A stretch of DNA of 64,000 bases, from assembly GCF_007991455.1 (NCBI RefSeq), contig NZ_BJYJ01000003.1, positions 84,715-148,714 on the forward strand, given 5' to 3'. A model generated the notes under the pieces. The model saw only the letters and a list, made by a program, of their open reading frames with translations, searched no databases and was not told the DNA's origin. The DNA is from Chryseobacterium hagamense (GTDB lineage Bacteria; Bacteroidota; Bacteroidia; Flavobacteriales; Weeksellaceae). Shown here piece by piece: positions 34,747 to 44,280 of this stretch (positions within the stretch are counted from its first letter, which is position 1; every line of letters starts with the position of its first letter). The translations under genes and the position numbers were made by a program.

Positions 34747-37710
34747 CTACACACCGATATATTTTTTAAGTACTTCAGAAAGGTCTGCCTGACGTATCGG
34801 TTTGGGAAGGAAATCATTCATTCCGGATTCGAGACATTTTTCTTTTTCACCCAGCACATTTCCGGCGGTAACGCCAATAATCGGTACCTGGCCGTACCCC
34901 GGCAGCATTCTGATATTTTGAGTTGCTTCAATACCGCTCATCACAGGCATCTGTACATCCATAATAATAATGGAAAATGCTTTTTTCCGGCATTCCTCCA
35001 GAGCCTGCATCCCATTGACTGCTTCCGTCAGACGTATATCCGGAGCGAGAGCCTTCATTATCCTGTTGTTCAGGAGCATATTCACCGGGTTATCATCAAC
35101 CAGAAGCACTTCCAGTTCTGAAGCAAATGTATGCGGCCCTTTTCCGGGCTGATCCTGAATAATTTCAACGTTACCGTTTTCGTCTGCCATCCTGAGGATT
35201 TTGAACAGGTCATGTGATTTGATGGGTTTCAGCAGTAAATGAGCATTTTCTGTCTTCCGAAGCGAATTAATGACATCCAGTTCTTCGGAAGAAGAAGAGA
35301 GTATGATCATCGGAGCAGGCTCTTTTCGCTGGCTGAGTAGCGCTTTTATCCTATCTATTGTTTCCAGTCCTGACATGACCGGCATATGGTAATCCATCAG
35401 GATCACATCAAAACGTTCGCCTTTCAGCAGGATTTCCAGGGCTTCCAAACCGTTGGAAGCCAGGGTAGACGTGATGTTTTTGTAGGTAAGCATGTGTTCC
35501 AGAATGATCCTGTTGGTTTCGTTATCATCTACCACCAGGGCTGTCTTAACAATCATCTCTTCCTCTTCAATCAATTCGGAGATTTCGTAAGGAACCTCAA
35601 TATCGAAGAAAAATAAGGAGCCCCTTTCCTTCTCGCTGGTCAGCGACAGACGGCTTCCCATATATTCGAGAATATTGTTCGAGATCGTCAGTCCGAGTCC
35701 AGTGCCGCCATACCGTTTGCTGATGGAACTGTTTTCCTGGGTAAAGGCATCAAAAATATATTTCTGCTTCTCAGCAGGAATGCCGATCCCCGTATCCCGT
35801 ACCGAAAAGCGCAAAGCAATGGTATGGTCATCCATGCCCAATTTCTCTACTTTCAGCTCGATTTCCCCTTTTTCCGTAAATTTCACAGCATTTCCCAGAA
35901 GATTGATCAGAATCTGTTTCAGCCGGGCTTCATCAATGAAAAGGGTTGCCGGAAGCCCCGGCTCAATATTGAGAAGAAGTTCGATATTTTTTTTCCGGGA
36001 TTGGTAAAGAATGACATTGATGACCTGGCTCAACATACCATAGACATCGCATTTATCAATCAGAAGTTCCATTTTCCCGGATTCTATTTTAGAAAAATCC
36101 AGGATGTCATTGATGATGCTGAGCAGGTTTTCCCCTGATTCATTGATATAATTCAGATACTGGATCTGTGTTTCATTCAGCGGTGTTCTGAGGAGCAGGT
36201 CTGAAAAACCGATCACTCCGTTCAGAGGCGTACGGATCTCATGGCTCATATTGGCCAGGAATTCGGATTTTGCCCTGTTGGCGATATCTGCCGTCTCCTT
36301 TGCATTTTTCAGTTCTTCATTGATTTTTACGGCATTGGTAATGTTCTGTACGGAAATGATTACCCCTCCGACTTCATCTTTTGTAAGGTACCAGGGTCCG
36401 ACTTTAAGGTCGTAATGCTGAATTTCCTCTCTTCCTTCCACCATCAACGTAAAATCCGCATTGGTATACAATTTTCCCAACAGTGCATTCCTGTAAATCT
36501 CTTTTCTTTCTTCGGGTACATTCGGAGATATGGTAAATAGATTATGACCGATTAGATCGACGTCTTTCATATTGAATTCTTCCCTCCACCGGCTGCTTAC
36601 CGCAACATAGTTAAGGTCTTTGTCGAACATTGCCAAAGGAATGGGAACATCAGTGGCAAAGGACTGCATCATTGCCTCCTTCCGGGTAACTTCCAGAAAC
36701 ATTTTCTTTAACGCATCAATGTCCTGAATGATTCCGAAAACCCTGTTGCAGAGGTCATCTTCAAATTCGGGAACCCCTTTTATCCTTACCCAGATCGTAA
36801 CACCGTCATTACGCACAAGCTGAAGTTCCTCATCAAAAGAAATCCCTTGTCTTATGGCCCTGTTAAAGAGATATTTTATTCTTTCTCCGCTCTTTCCTTT
36901 GTAAAATTCCAAGGCATTTTCAAAAGTGGGCTGAAAATTATTTTGGGTTTTGTGAATTTCTCTTGTACATTGGGACCAGGACAGCTTCCGGGTCTTCAAA
37001 TTGGCTTCCCAGCCTCCAACCTGGGCAACCGCACTGGTTTCCTCAAGCATTTCCTTGGTGTGAAACAGATCTTTTTCCAGCTTATCCCGGCGGATGAGGT
37101 CGGACTTCAGCTGTATATACACGAAAATAATGACCCCAACAGTGGCCACCGCTGAAAAGATGATAAATAAAACGGTCCAGTTGGAAGACTTATTCAGATT
37201 TTCATTTTTTACAGCAAGCTGGACTTCCTCGTATTTTACAAATTTCTGAACGAGCGTACGGCACTTATCCATGGCCCTCTTATTCTGCACCAGCTCCTCC
37301 GTGGTCATTAATATTCCTTTTTTACGGTTATCAATATAAGAGGCATATCCTTTCATCATCATTTCTGAAGTACGCAGCAGTTCAGCCAGGATATCAGTCT
37401 GGTGTTTATCCTTAAGATTAAGCCTGTCTTTTCCGGAAACAAGCAGCGGATATTCATTCCCGCTTTCCGTGAAAGGTTCAAGAAAATTTTTCCGGCCGGT
37501 AAGCTGATATCCCCGATTGCCCGTTTCAGCATCCAACAGCGTATTCAGGATATCTTTTACCAGACTTATCGATTCCTTACCTTTTAAGAAACTTTCCCGG
37601 TTCTCCATCTGGTTATGGATGCTGACATAAGATGCTATAGAACTCGCAATAAGTAGGATCAAAGAAAGTACTACTCCTATCTGGAAATTCCTTATCGTGT
37701 TTTTAGGCAT
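34747..37710 (-). CDS. Hybrid sensor histidine kinase: CHASE3, PAS, HisKA, HATPase, two receivers
   Basis: The 987-residue protein has two membrane helices (about 9-29 and 178-200) flanking a periplasmic CHASE3 domain (LLDAETGNRGYQLTGRKNF). Two PAS-type domains (about 225-335 and 350-460) and a HisKA domain (LANMSHEIRTPLNG, phospho-acceptor H490) follow, then HATPase_c (NLLGNAVKF, DTGIGIP, GGTGLGLTI). Two receiver domains with D773 (LMDYHMPVMSG) and D918 (IIMDVQMPVMSG) end the protein. No separate output regulator is adjacent, so it is an orphan phosphorelay sensor of unknown stimulus. It is far from the pectin locus and is not of the HTCS type, so a role there is unlikely. Confidence 0.9.
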   Translation of the reverse strand: MPKNTIRNFQIGVVLSLILLIASSIASYVSIHNQMENRESFLKGKESISLVKDILNTLLDAETGNRGYQLTGRKNFLEPFTESGNEYPLLVSGKDRLNLKDKHQTDILAELLRTSEMMMKGYASYIDNRKKGILMTTEELVQNKRAMDKCRTLVQKFVKYEEVQLAVKNENLNKSSNWTVLFIIFSAVATVGVIIFVYIQLKSDLIRRDKLEKDLFHTKEMLEETSAVAQVGGWEANLKTRKLSWSQCTREIHKTQNNFQPTFENALEFYKGKSGERIKYLFNRAIRQGISFDEELQLVRNDGVTIWVRIKGVPEFEDDLCNRVFGIIQDIDALKKMFLEVTRKEAMMQSFATDVPIPLAMFDKDLNYVAVSSRWREEFNMKDVDLIGHNLFTISPNVPEERKEIYRNALLGKLYTNADFTLMVEGREEIQHYDLKVGPWYLTKDEVGGVIISVQNITNAVKINEELKNAKETADIANRAKSEFLANMSHEIRTPLNGVIGFSDLLLRTPLNETQIQYLNYINESGENLLSIINDILDFSKIESGKMELLIDKCDVYGMLSQVINVILYQSRKKNIELLLNIEPGLPATLFIDEARLKQILINLLGNAVKFTEKGEIELKVEKLGMDDHTIALRFSVRDTGIGIPAEKQKYIFDAFTQENSSISKRYGGTGLGLTISNNILEYMGSRLSLTSEKERGSLFFFDIEVPYEISELIEEEEMIVKTALVVDDNETNRIILEHMLTYKNITSTLASNGLEALEILLKGERFDVILMDYHMPVMSGLETIDRIKALLSQRKEPAPMIILSSSSEELDVINSLRKTENAHLLLKPIKSHDLFKILRMADENGNVEIIQDQPGKGPHTFASELEVLLVDDNPVNMLLNNRIMKALAPDIRLTEAVNGMQALEECRKKAFSIIIMDVQMPVMSGIEATQNIRMLPGYGQVPIIGVTAGNVLGEKEKCLESGMNDFLPKPIRQADLSEVLKKYIGV

Positions 37711-38319
37711 TAAATAATAGTTTGGCGGGAAGATACTAAAACCAGATCAAAAAAAGAAAAACAGCTTACAGGAAAATCAAAATAAAAATCAACTTTTCAT
37801 CATCAATAAAGCAGAAATCCAATACTGCCTGTACGATCAGTACAGAAGCAGAAAACAGATATAAACATGGCTGTCAACTATATACCTATCAGCTCATTGA
37901 GAGCAGGTCTGCACATTGAAAATATTATTTCTTAATTCATGTGATGTTTAACTAATAAAGTAAACTTTTGCCGGCAAAAAAGAAGATCCGAAAATACAAA
38001 TAAGTCAGATACCGGTTGTCTAATACGTAAGGCTGGGCTTTTCTTCCGGTACCGGCATTTATGAAGAATATCAGATCAGTACTTTTGAATTTGCCCGGGA
38101 GTTTGCCGATGCGCTTCAGGAATACAAAAGCCTGTGCAGGGAATTCGCTTAGAATAAGTTCCATAAATATAATGAGATACATCCTGAGACTGCATTATCG
38201 CATCATGAAAGACAAGCTAGAAAAGTTCTTTCCTTCAAAGCCTGCCTGCTTTTATTACTTTCAATTCCGTTTTTCAGAAGGGTACGGAATATAACGGGAT
38301 ACATCACAATCATCAGGCA
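37711..38319. other. Gene-poor interval with a perfect palindrome and a possible gene remnant
   Basis: No convincing gene is present. TTTTGCCGGCAAAA (37966-37979) is a perfect 14-bp palindrome. On the plus strand about 38020-38153, a stop-bounded frame without a start reads GFSSGTGIYEEYQISTFEFA and ends LQEYKSLCREFA. This looks like the acidic helical C-terminal end of a lost gene, not random sequence. The parent family is not recognised. Confidence 0.3.
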
Positions 38320-38826
38320 TCATCCCTGATACGGTTCATAATAAGCAATGGAAACCTGCGGATGAAAAGCAAACATGAACGTTTCAAACCCTTTGTTTCC
38401 GTTAATGTCTTTGCTGAGCAGATATCTGTTGTCTATTATATCAATCAGCAGCAGGTCGGGCGTATGGAAAGTAAGCCCGATCTTATGCTTTAAGGGATCT
38501 TCCACGTTGGAGCTGATGAGATCCAGAGTAAAGTTTTCAACAGGAAAAAAAGTATTTCCGAGGACATCGGGGAGACTCCGGATTTCGCCTTTTAATTGCG
38601 AAACATAATTGGCGGCTGCCGAACTCAGTAAAAAGGGAATTTTCCCCGCGTGCGGGTTTTTAGACAGCAGTTCCCAATAATTCTTCACCGGATTTTCAGG
38701 ATCATCAAATACCTGGTGCTGAATTTTATATTCAAAGTAGGTATCCTCAAAGACATAACGGTCCCAGACCATTTCGGAAGTCCGGTCGATCACGATCCGG
38801 AATGCAAGCTTTATTTTTGCCTTCAT
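38320..38826 (-). CDS. Hypothetical protein, 168 residues
   Basis: I place the start at 38826 (MKAKIKLAFRIVIDRTSEM). An in-frame upstream start at 38955 would run through a strong terminator hairpin and add a low-complexity hydrophobic segment. The product is soluble with mixed alpha/beta prediction, including RYVFEDTYFEYKIQHQVF, LSSAAANYVSQLKGEI and a C-terminal FMFAFHPQVSIAYYEPYQG. It has no signal peptide, membrane segment or familiar motif, and I do not recognise the family. It follows the bicupin-like gene on the same strand, but the intervening terminator makes separate transcription likely. Confidence 0.6.
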   Translation of the reverse strand: MKAKIKLAFRIVIDRTSEMVWDRYVFEDTYFEYKIQHQVFDDPENPVKNYWELLSKNPHAGKIPFLLSSAAANYVSQLKGEIRSLPDVLGNTFFPVENFTLDLISSNVEDPLKHKIGLTFHTPDLLLIDIIDNRYLLSKDINGNKGFETFMFAFHPQVSIAYYEPYQG

Positions 38827-38840
38827 CTTTTCAGGTTTAA

Positions 38841-38877
38841 TAAATAAAAAACAGGGCAGCATGATGATCCTGCCCTG
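38841..38877 (-). terminator. Rho-independent terminator after the bicupin-like gene
   Basis: Read on the minus strand, CAGGGCAG and CTGCCCTG (38877-38870 and 38859-38852) form a perfect 8-bp stem with a 10-nt loop, followed by TTTTTTATTTATT. It ends the 39045-39704 gene and fixes the start of the next gene downstream of it. Confidence 0.85.
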
Positions 38878-39044
38878 ATTCAAAAACAAATTAATATAAA
38901 CTTCTAACAAAAAAAATATCCGGTAGGTACTCTTCGCTTTAAGAATTCCGTTCAATCCATCCTGAGAATATCGCTCCGGTTACGGTGATGATGAATATGT
39001 AAACCGGCTGTAAAGTTTAAAATTCCATTTTTTTCCGGGCTGTC

Positions 39045-39704
39045 TTATATCTCAAAAAAAAACACAAGTGCATTTTCACTTAAAGCTTCAAATTCCAGAG
39101 TTTCAATACCGTGCAGCACTATGGCATCCCGGGTTTCAAGCAGGCGGTTCTGAAATTCAAAAGCACCGTTGATCACCATTCCGAAAATTGAGGTATCAGG
39201 ATGATGAAGAGCATAGACCTGTTCCTTCCGGCCTTCATAAAGCCCGATGAAATTCGGAAATTCCAGTTTTTCCGAAACCGGAAACAGGATATTCCGCTTT
39301 CCGATACGGAGCTCTTCCGTAAAAAATGCGTTTTCCGGCCTCAGCGATTGCAGCTCGATCATCAGGAAATCACTTTTTTCGGCACTCAGATAATTCTTGA
39401 TGCTCACTTTTGATTTTTTTGTTGATTTTAAAGTAAAAACATTTTCCGGACTAATAATTTTCCGGAAACCGTTGATCCGGATCTTTCCGTAAAGCGTAAG
39501 AATGATCAGTGTTGAATTTTCCGGTATTTCCCATTCTAAACCGCCATTTTCATCCAGTATGACCTCGGTAACCTTTTTCAAATGGCCGGCATGACCTTCA
39601 TCACCGATGATCCGACTGACAACGGATTGATTTTCTTTTGTCCATGATCCAAAATCAGCTTTACGGATCCGGGAAGGCGTCTGAACCAACATAATTTTAA
39701 GCAT
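39045..39704 (-). CDS. Pirin/HutD-like bicupin protein
   Basis: The 219-residue protein is almost wholly beta-stranded with two similar halves. The N-terminal half includes VTEVILDENGGLEWEIPENSTLIILTLYGKIRI. The C-terminal half includes EQVYALHHPDTSIFGMVINGAFEFQNRLLETRDAIVLHGIETLEFEALSENALVFFFEI, which is the pattern of the second cupin of pirin-like and quercetinase-like proteins. The usual metal-binding histidines are not clearly complete, so catalytic activity is uncertain. It is soluble with no signal peptide, and a strong terminator follows it. The family assignment is by fold pattern only. Confidence 0.5.
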   Translation of the reverse strand: MLKIMLVQTPSRIRKADFGSWTKENQSVVSRIIGDEGHAGHLKKVTEVILDENGGLEWEIPENSTLIILTLYGKIRINGFRKIISPENVFTLKSTKKSKVSIKNYLSAEKSDFLMIELQSLRPENAFFTEELRIGKRNILFPVSEKLEFPNFIGLYEGRKEQVYALHHPDTSIFGMVINGAFEFQNRLLETRDAIVLHGIETLEFEALSENALVFFFEI

Positions 39705-39791
39705 TAAAAAATTAAAAAAGCGGCATCTGACACCCTCTCCATCATCCGTTGCATGGTCATCTACCGCTTCGTAAAAACTAATAACGATCTT

Positions 39792-40523
39792 CTAAACCGA
39801 TACTTTTATGGTATGAGACAACGCAAAACCTCCGCTTACGCTTCCCGAAATGCTGGACATTTCATTGGAAGTCCCGTCGCTGAAAACATTATCATTTGAA
39901 TTATAGGTATAACCGCTCATGCCTTTATACCCCGTACTTGCCGCCACCTGCACCACTGCACTGTCGTTTCCTTCAGGAAATGCGATCTGGGTGACCAGCA
40001 GAGACTGGCCGGCCGTATTGTAAATATGAACGTGAATATGGGTAGCCCTGCCGCTGTACCAGCCCGGGAAAATAGAAGTGAATTTCACTTTTCCCTCCGC
40101 GTCCGTGGTCTGTCTCCCCCTTAAAAAATGGACGGATGTATAATTTGCCGACTGCATACCCGTTCCTCCGTATTCCGAGTAATTCCCGTCTTTATCGCAA
40201 TGCCAGATATCGACGATCGCTCCCTGTAAAGCGGCACAGCCTGCTTTTACATTCTGGACGGTAATGGCAATGGTAAAGGGAACCCCGGTCCTGTCGCTCA
40301 CGATATTGGATTGAACCAGACCGGAGGGTGACTTGGTGGGAAAAGGACCTTCGGTTTCCGAATTGGTGACGGAACAGGCCGTTGAGATGGTGTTGTCAAT
40401 AGTCCCTGTAACAGAATCTGTGTCATCATCATTTCTGCAATGAATAAATATCGGGGCGGCCAAAGCCGTTACGCCGGCCAAGCCTAAGCTTTTTAAAAAG
40501 CTTTTTCTGTCAATGGTTTTCAT
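39792..40523 (-). CDS. Secreted intradiol ring-cleavage dioxygenase-like protein
   Basis: The 243-residue protein begins MKTIDRKSFLKSLGLAGVTALAAPIFIHCRNDDD, an export signal with a possible lipobox (FIHC, C29). The intradiol dioxygenase core is clear: ETEGPFPTKSP, GAIVDIWHCDKDGNYSEYG (iron-ligand candidate Y115 or Y118) and FPGWYSGRATHIHVHI (Y156, H162, H164). Together these give the Tyr-Tyr-His-His set of the non-haem ferric site. Cytosolic relatives cleave catechol or protocatechuate. Exported members are of uncertain substrate, with plant phenolics a possibility. No aromatic-degradation genes lie nearby. Confidence 0.82.
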   Translation of the reverse strand: MKTIDRKSFLKSLGLAGVTALAAPIFIHCRNDDDTDSVTGTIDNTISTACSVTNSETEGPFPTKSPSGLVQSNIVSDRTGVPFTIAITVQNVKAGCAALQGAIVDIWHCDKDGNYSEYGGTGMQSANYTSVHFLRGRQTTDAEGKVKFTSIFPGWYSGRATHIHVHIYNTAGQSLLVTQIAFPEGNDSAVVQVAASTGYKGMSGYTYNSNDNVFSDGTSNEMSSISGSVSGGFALSHTIKVSV

Positions 40524-40667
40524 ACTTTCTCATTTTTTCTTGGATCAAAAGTATCTTTAAAATAACCGCTTGTGAAATTTATGAGGTAAACGGAAAAAAT
40601 GTGTCGGTGAAATGTTTTTTAATCTCCGGATTGTTCAGAACTTAAAAATTTCCCTGAACTTATTGAA

Positions 40668-41045
40668 TGTGAATCCGACCGTATTCAATTTATCTTTAAA
40701 CGGTTACTTAATTAAGAAATAAAGTCAGGATTACTTCAGTCAGAACTTTAATTGGAATTCCTTCTGGTAAAACGAATAATCGGTTTACGCTTCTGGCCGG
40801 ATTTATCCTATCCTGTAAAAGCCGTTCTTCAGGACTTTAAGACCATGTTGATTCAGCCGTATTCAACTTGAATTCACTCTTTTATAGAATTAAAAAAAGT
40901 TGAAGCCATTGACGCAGGATTCTGCATAAGAATTTTCATTAACAGAATTATTAAAGATTTAATTTGATGGTCAAGACCTTTGATCCTATTTTGACAGGAT
41001 AAACTTCCTGCATCGGCAACCTCTTCCAGCCATTTAGTACTGATT
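40668..41045 (-). repeat. Dispersed intergenic repeat, copy 4 (reverse orientation, left end eroded)
   Basis: At the low-coordinate side GTGAATCCGACCGTATTCAA equals the right end of copy 1. The GACTGAAGTAATCCTGACTT, GGAATTCC, TATCCTATCCTGTAAAAGCC, GATGGTCAAGACCTTTGATC and CTTCCTGCATCGGCAACCTC blocks match the other copies in reverse. The opposite terminus is degenerate, lacking a clear TAACGTGAA. The interval between the dioxygenase and LytT-like genes holds nothing else visible. Confidence 0.72.
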
Positions 41046-41060
41046 TTACCCGGCTTTAGA

Positions 41061-41735
41061 TTATTTATTTAAAATTCTAATCACCTCCTCTTTGTACGTA
41101 TCTCCAATGGGAACAATAAACCCTCCGATATGAATATTTTTATTCACTACGGTTCTGATGTTTTCTAAAGGAATAATAAACGACCGGTGCACCCGGATAA
41201 AATCTTTCTCCGGAAGTTTTTCCAGGATACTTTTCATTGAAGAACGGGCGGTGATCGTTGCAGCATCTTTAAGATGGATCCGGATATAATCGTCAAGGCC
41301 TTCGATAAGCTGAATGGTGTCGAAATTGATTTTGTGAAGCTTGTAATCGGCACGGATCAGGAGATGCCTGGCCTCATTCGGCTCCTCAATATTTTTCACC
41401 TTTTCCACCGCCGTTCTGAACCGTTCAAAAGAAAAAGGTTTCAGAAGGTAATCCACGGCATTTACGCTGAATGCATCCACGGCATACTCCGAATAGGCGG
41501 TCGTGAAAATAACTTTGGTGTTTTGTGAGATGCTTTTATAAAAATCCAGCCCGTTTTTTACAGGCATCTCAATATCCAGGAAGATCAGGTCTACCGGAAA
41601 TTTGTTAAGATGCTTCCGGGCATCGCTCTGCCTGTTGAACACCTTCTCCAGGGTTAAATTTTCAATTTTCCCGGCATAATTTTCTATAATCCTGAGGGCG
41701 AGAATCTCATCGTCCAAAGCAATGGCTCTGATCAT
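41061..41735 (-). CDS. LytTR-family response regulator
   Basis: The 224-residue protein has an N-terminal receiver domain (DDE at 8-10, phospho-acceptor D54 in LIFLDIEMPVKNG, TTAYSEYAVDAF and the KPF lysine). The C-terminal LytTR DNA-binding domain (about 125-224) includes IEGLDDYIRIHL, ARSSMKSILEKLPEKDFIRVHRSFIIPLENI. It is encoded 13 bp after a LytS-type kinase and forms a two-component pair with it. LytTR regulators bind direct repeats near promoters. The targets are unknown. Confidence 0.92.
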   Translation of the reverse strand: MIRAIALDDEILALRIIENYAGKIENLTLEKVFNRQSDARKHLNKFPVDLIFLDIEMPVKNGLDFYKSISQNTKVIFTTAYSEYAVDAFSVNAVDYLLKPFSFERFRTAVEKVKNIEEPNEARHLLIRADYKLHKINFDTIQLIEGLDDYIRIHLKDAATITARSSMKSILEKLPEKDFIRVHRSFIIPLENIRTVVNKNIHIGGFIVPIGDTYKEEVIRILNK

Positions 41736-41748
41736 ATTTTACCTGTTT

Positions 41749-42828
41749 TTAGATTAAACTGACGGTTAAATCAACTTCGTAAATTTCTCCATTTTCACTG
41801 ATCTTTACCGAATGTTTTCCGGGATAAGCCTGCCTGAGGTGTTCAAAAGTATTTTTCAGGCCGATTTTAAAACTGTTCTGACCATGAACGGAAGCATTGA
41901 CAATTTTATTGTAAACCACAAAATTCAGAACACCTTCCACAACAGCGATTCTTACGGAGATCTTTGATTTTTCCTCCGCATTGAACCCGTACTTGAAAGC
42001 ATTCTCAATAAAATTGATCAGCAGGAAAGGGACGATTTTCAGATTGTTGAAATCTCCGGCTTCGGTATAGGTAAAGTCCAGGCTGCTGTCCGTACGGATC
42101 AGCTGAAGGGCAATATAATCTTTGAGGTATTCGATTTCTCTGGTTAGATCGACAAGGTCCTTACTGCTTTCCTGTACAACATACCGCATCACATTGGAGA
42201 GCTTCAGGATTCCGTTCGGGGCATCGTCCGATTTCAGTAATGCCAGAGAATAGATTGAGTTGAGGGTATTGAAAAGGAAATGCGGCTGCAGCTGGTATTT
42301 TAAATTTAATAATTCAGCTTTCGCTTTCGACCTTTCAAGTTCTTTCTTCTCTATATTTCGGAAAATGAAAACCGAAGAGAGCAGTGAGAACAAAAACGGC
42401 AGCAGTGAGGAAAAAATCATCTGATAATAGGAAGTTTCATGCTGCGGGCCAAATCCGGGAAAAGGATGCCCACCGTCCATTGGCGGCGGTCTGTTGCCCA
42501 CAGGCACCCGGTTTCCCATCTCCACCGGCGGTAGGTTTTGCCCGAAACTATTTCCCGACGTCAGCAGGTCGGGAACCATCACCATCAGGCCGAAACAGAT
42601 CAGAATGCAGGCGGCATACACGGAAAATCTGTTTTTGCTGTACAATTTCGGGAGAAAGAGATTGAGGTTCAGGTAAAAGAATAAAATAACCAGTACGAAC
42701 CGTATAAATTCCCTTTGAAACGGCGAAACCCTGAAGACGGATAATGTTCCGTCAAAATCCGGCGAAGAGACAATAGGAATCGACATCAGCAAAGGGATCA
42801 GGATAATATGCGGAAGAATTTTTTTCAT
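41749..42828 (-). CDS. LytS/YehU-type sensor histidine kinase
   Basis: The 359-residue protein has about four membrane segments (4-20, 40-60, 68-90, 137-157) with a Pro/Gly-rich loop (about 100-130) between the third and fourth. The His_kinase (PF06580-type) domain begins NLKYQLQPHFLFNTLNSIYSL with H183 as phospho-acceptor, and the ATPase part has PFLLINFIENAFKYG. It is the first gene of the two-gene operon with the LytTR regulator. The signal is unknown. Confidence 0.92.
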   Translation of the reverse strand: MKKILPHIILIPLLMSIPIVSSPDFDGTLSVFRVSPFQREFIRFVLVILFFYLNLNLFLPKLYSKNRFSVYAACILICFGLMVMVPDLLTSGNSFGQNLPPVEMGNRVPVGNRPPPMDGGHPFPGFGPQHETSYYQMIFSSLLPFLFSLLSSVFIFRNIEKKELERSKAKAELLNLKYQLQPHFLFNTLNSIYSLALLKSDDAPNGILKLSNVMRYVVQESSKDLVDLTREIEYLKDYIALQLIRTDSSLDFTYTEAGDFNNLKIVPFLLINFIENAFKYGFNAEEKSKISVRIAVVEGVLNFVVYNKIVNASVHGQNSFKIGLKNTFEHLRQAYPGKHSVKISENGEIYEVDLTVSLI

Positions 42829-43158
42829 TGAAAACTAATAAACATAAGACTTTGCACCCGGAGATTTTAAGTTTTTGTAATATAGGATTTTATCCGTCGA
42901 TCTGCAAACTATTTTCAATCCGGGGGGAACATGAACAAACCGGGAATCTTCTGAATGCGATGCTAAGAAGTTAAGACTAAGTACAGCAACTCGGAAAAGT
43001 TTTTAGTGAAGGCAACTCATCGATGTATGGTCCGTTCAATCTGATTATTCGGAAATTGGAAACAGTCGTAACAGATTCATTGGGAAATACCGGCTGGCCT
43101 ACGATGGAAAATCAATCTTTCATTTTAATTAAAAATCCGGCCGGCTGGCATTATCTGT
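42829..43158. other. Intergenic stretch without a recognisable gene
   Basis: This 330-bp stretch lies between the LytS start and the end of the DUF5694-like gene. I see no gene, repeat copy or clear terminator. Two GCCGGCTGG-like words (near 43091 and 43138) are the only repeated feature. Confidence 0.4.
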
Positions 43159-44280
43159 TCAGTTGGGACAGCCTTTGGGGGCAGAACTGAGCAAGTCGGG
43201 CACTGAGACGATTTCGATATCCGTGAATGTTCTTAAATAGGCTTCAATAAACGGTTTATGAGCTGCACCGACAACCAGCAGGGCCCGGCCTCCCGCAATG
43301 GGGGCCGTCGCTTCCCGGATGGCCACGGCCATCCTTAAATTCTGAGCTTCCCATGCCGCAACACGTTGACGGCCGGCCTTTCCCATTTTTACGCTCCGAA
43401 GCATGGAAAACCACTGCGCATCGGCATCAAGCTCCCCGAAACGGGCCGAGTTCTTCCATTTCAATACCGGCATGACCTGAGCAGCAGAGCTCAGCTTCAT
43501 GGTGTCTTCAGGAATAGCGCGGAAAGCTGCCGTATGGTGGTTGAATAAATCTTTTAATCCCGGTTCTGCGTTTACCGCATCCTGCATCTCTTTATTATCA
43601 GGAAGCAAAACATCACTGGCATGGTCGCCCGCTCCGTATACGCGCTCCAGGCCAACATCGGCAGCCAGACGGGCCGCTATGGATGACAGCTCGCTGCGAA
43701 GCTCAGCAAACCGGGTCAGGCGCTTTGCCAGTGAGACGGAAATTCCGTCCTGGGCGATCCGGTCGGCGGGAGCGAGGCGCATCCACTGTACCGTTGCGGA
43801 AAACGGCTCGGCAGCCGCTACAAACAAGGCAGCGAGGGATCGCCGCTGAGACGGGTTAAGCTCTTTTTTCTGAACCAGACTGTCTGCCTTTACCAATGCC
43901 CGGGCCGCGCTCAGATGCAGTTCGGCCTGGGCTGTTTTTGCCATTTCCAGCGTAGGCCCTGCATATTTGCCGGCATCCCCATGATAAGCCGCATAAGCGT
44001 CAAGACCCATGACCTGTTCGCCGGATAATGCTTCGGTAAGGATAACCTGCGGATCATAAGTCCGGAGCCGGCATAGAAGAGGTTCCAGCCAAGCTACCTG
44101 AAACCTGGCGGAGGCGGCATCGAGATGAGAGATTCCCAACACCATGACTTTGGTCTGAGGCAAGCCCAACTGTTTTTTGGCAGCTGCAGGATCAAAGGCC
44201 GTATTTTTTTGGGCATCTATAAATTCTGAAGAGATAAACATCAGAAAAGCAAACAGAAATAACCTGAAAATTAATTTCAT
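43159..44280 (-). CDS. Secreted TraB/ChaN-fold protein, DUF5694-like
   Basis: The 373-residue protein has a signal peptide (cut near IDAQ). The N-terminal strand VMVLGISHLDAASARFQ, the VILTEALS motif and the C-terminal strand ALLVVGAAHKPFIEAYL match the haem-binding/TraB/ChaN-like fold in which GxxH and the final GxxH frame the site. I recall this pattern as DUF5694, of unknown function. The gene is rich in Ala, Arg and GC-ending codons (for example in 43600-43900), unlike its neighbours, which suggests recent transfer from a high-GC bacterium. An 83-codon frame just upstream overlaps its start but is not convincing as a gene. Confidence 0.7.
   Translation of the reverse strand: MKLIFRLFLFAFLMFISSEFIDAQKNTAFDPAAAKKQLGLPQTKVMVLGISHLDAASARFQVAWLEPLLCRLRTYDPQVILTEALSGEQVMGLDAYAAYHGDAGKYAGPTLEMAKTAQAELHLSAARALVKADSLVQKKELNPSQRRSLAALFVAAAEPFSATVQWMRLAPADRIAQDGISVSLAKRLTRFAELRSELSSIAARLAADVGLERVYGAGDHASDVLLPDNKEMQDAVNAEPGLKDLFNHHTAAFRAIPEDTMKLSSAAQVMPVLKWKNSARFGELDADAQWFSMLRSVKMGKAGRQRVAAWEAQNLRMAVAIREATAPIAGGRALLVVGAAHKPFIEAYLRTFTDIEIVSVPDLLSSAPKGCPN

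Noticed and set aside
34536..34769. Plus-strand 77-codon frame antisense to the putative structured RNA
   Set aside because: It has low-complexity, polar composition without a recognisable family, and it runs into the 3' end of the kinase gene on the other strand.
34747..37710. Hybrid kinase as the pectin-locus HTCS regulator
   Set aside because: It lacks the periplasmic propeller and the C-terminal AraC domain of HTCS proteins and is separated from the locus by several unrelated genes.
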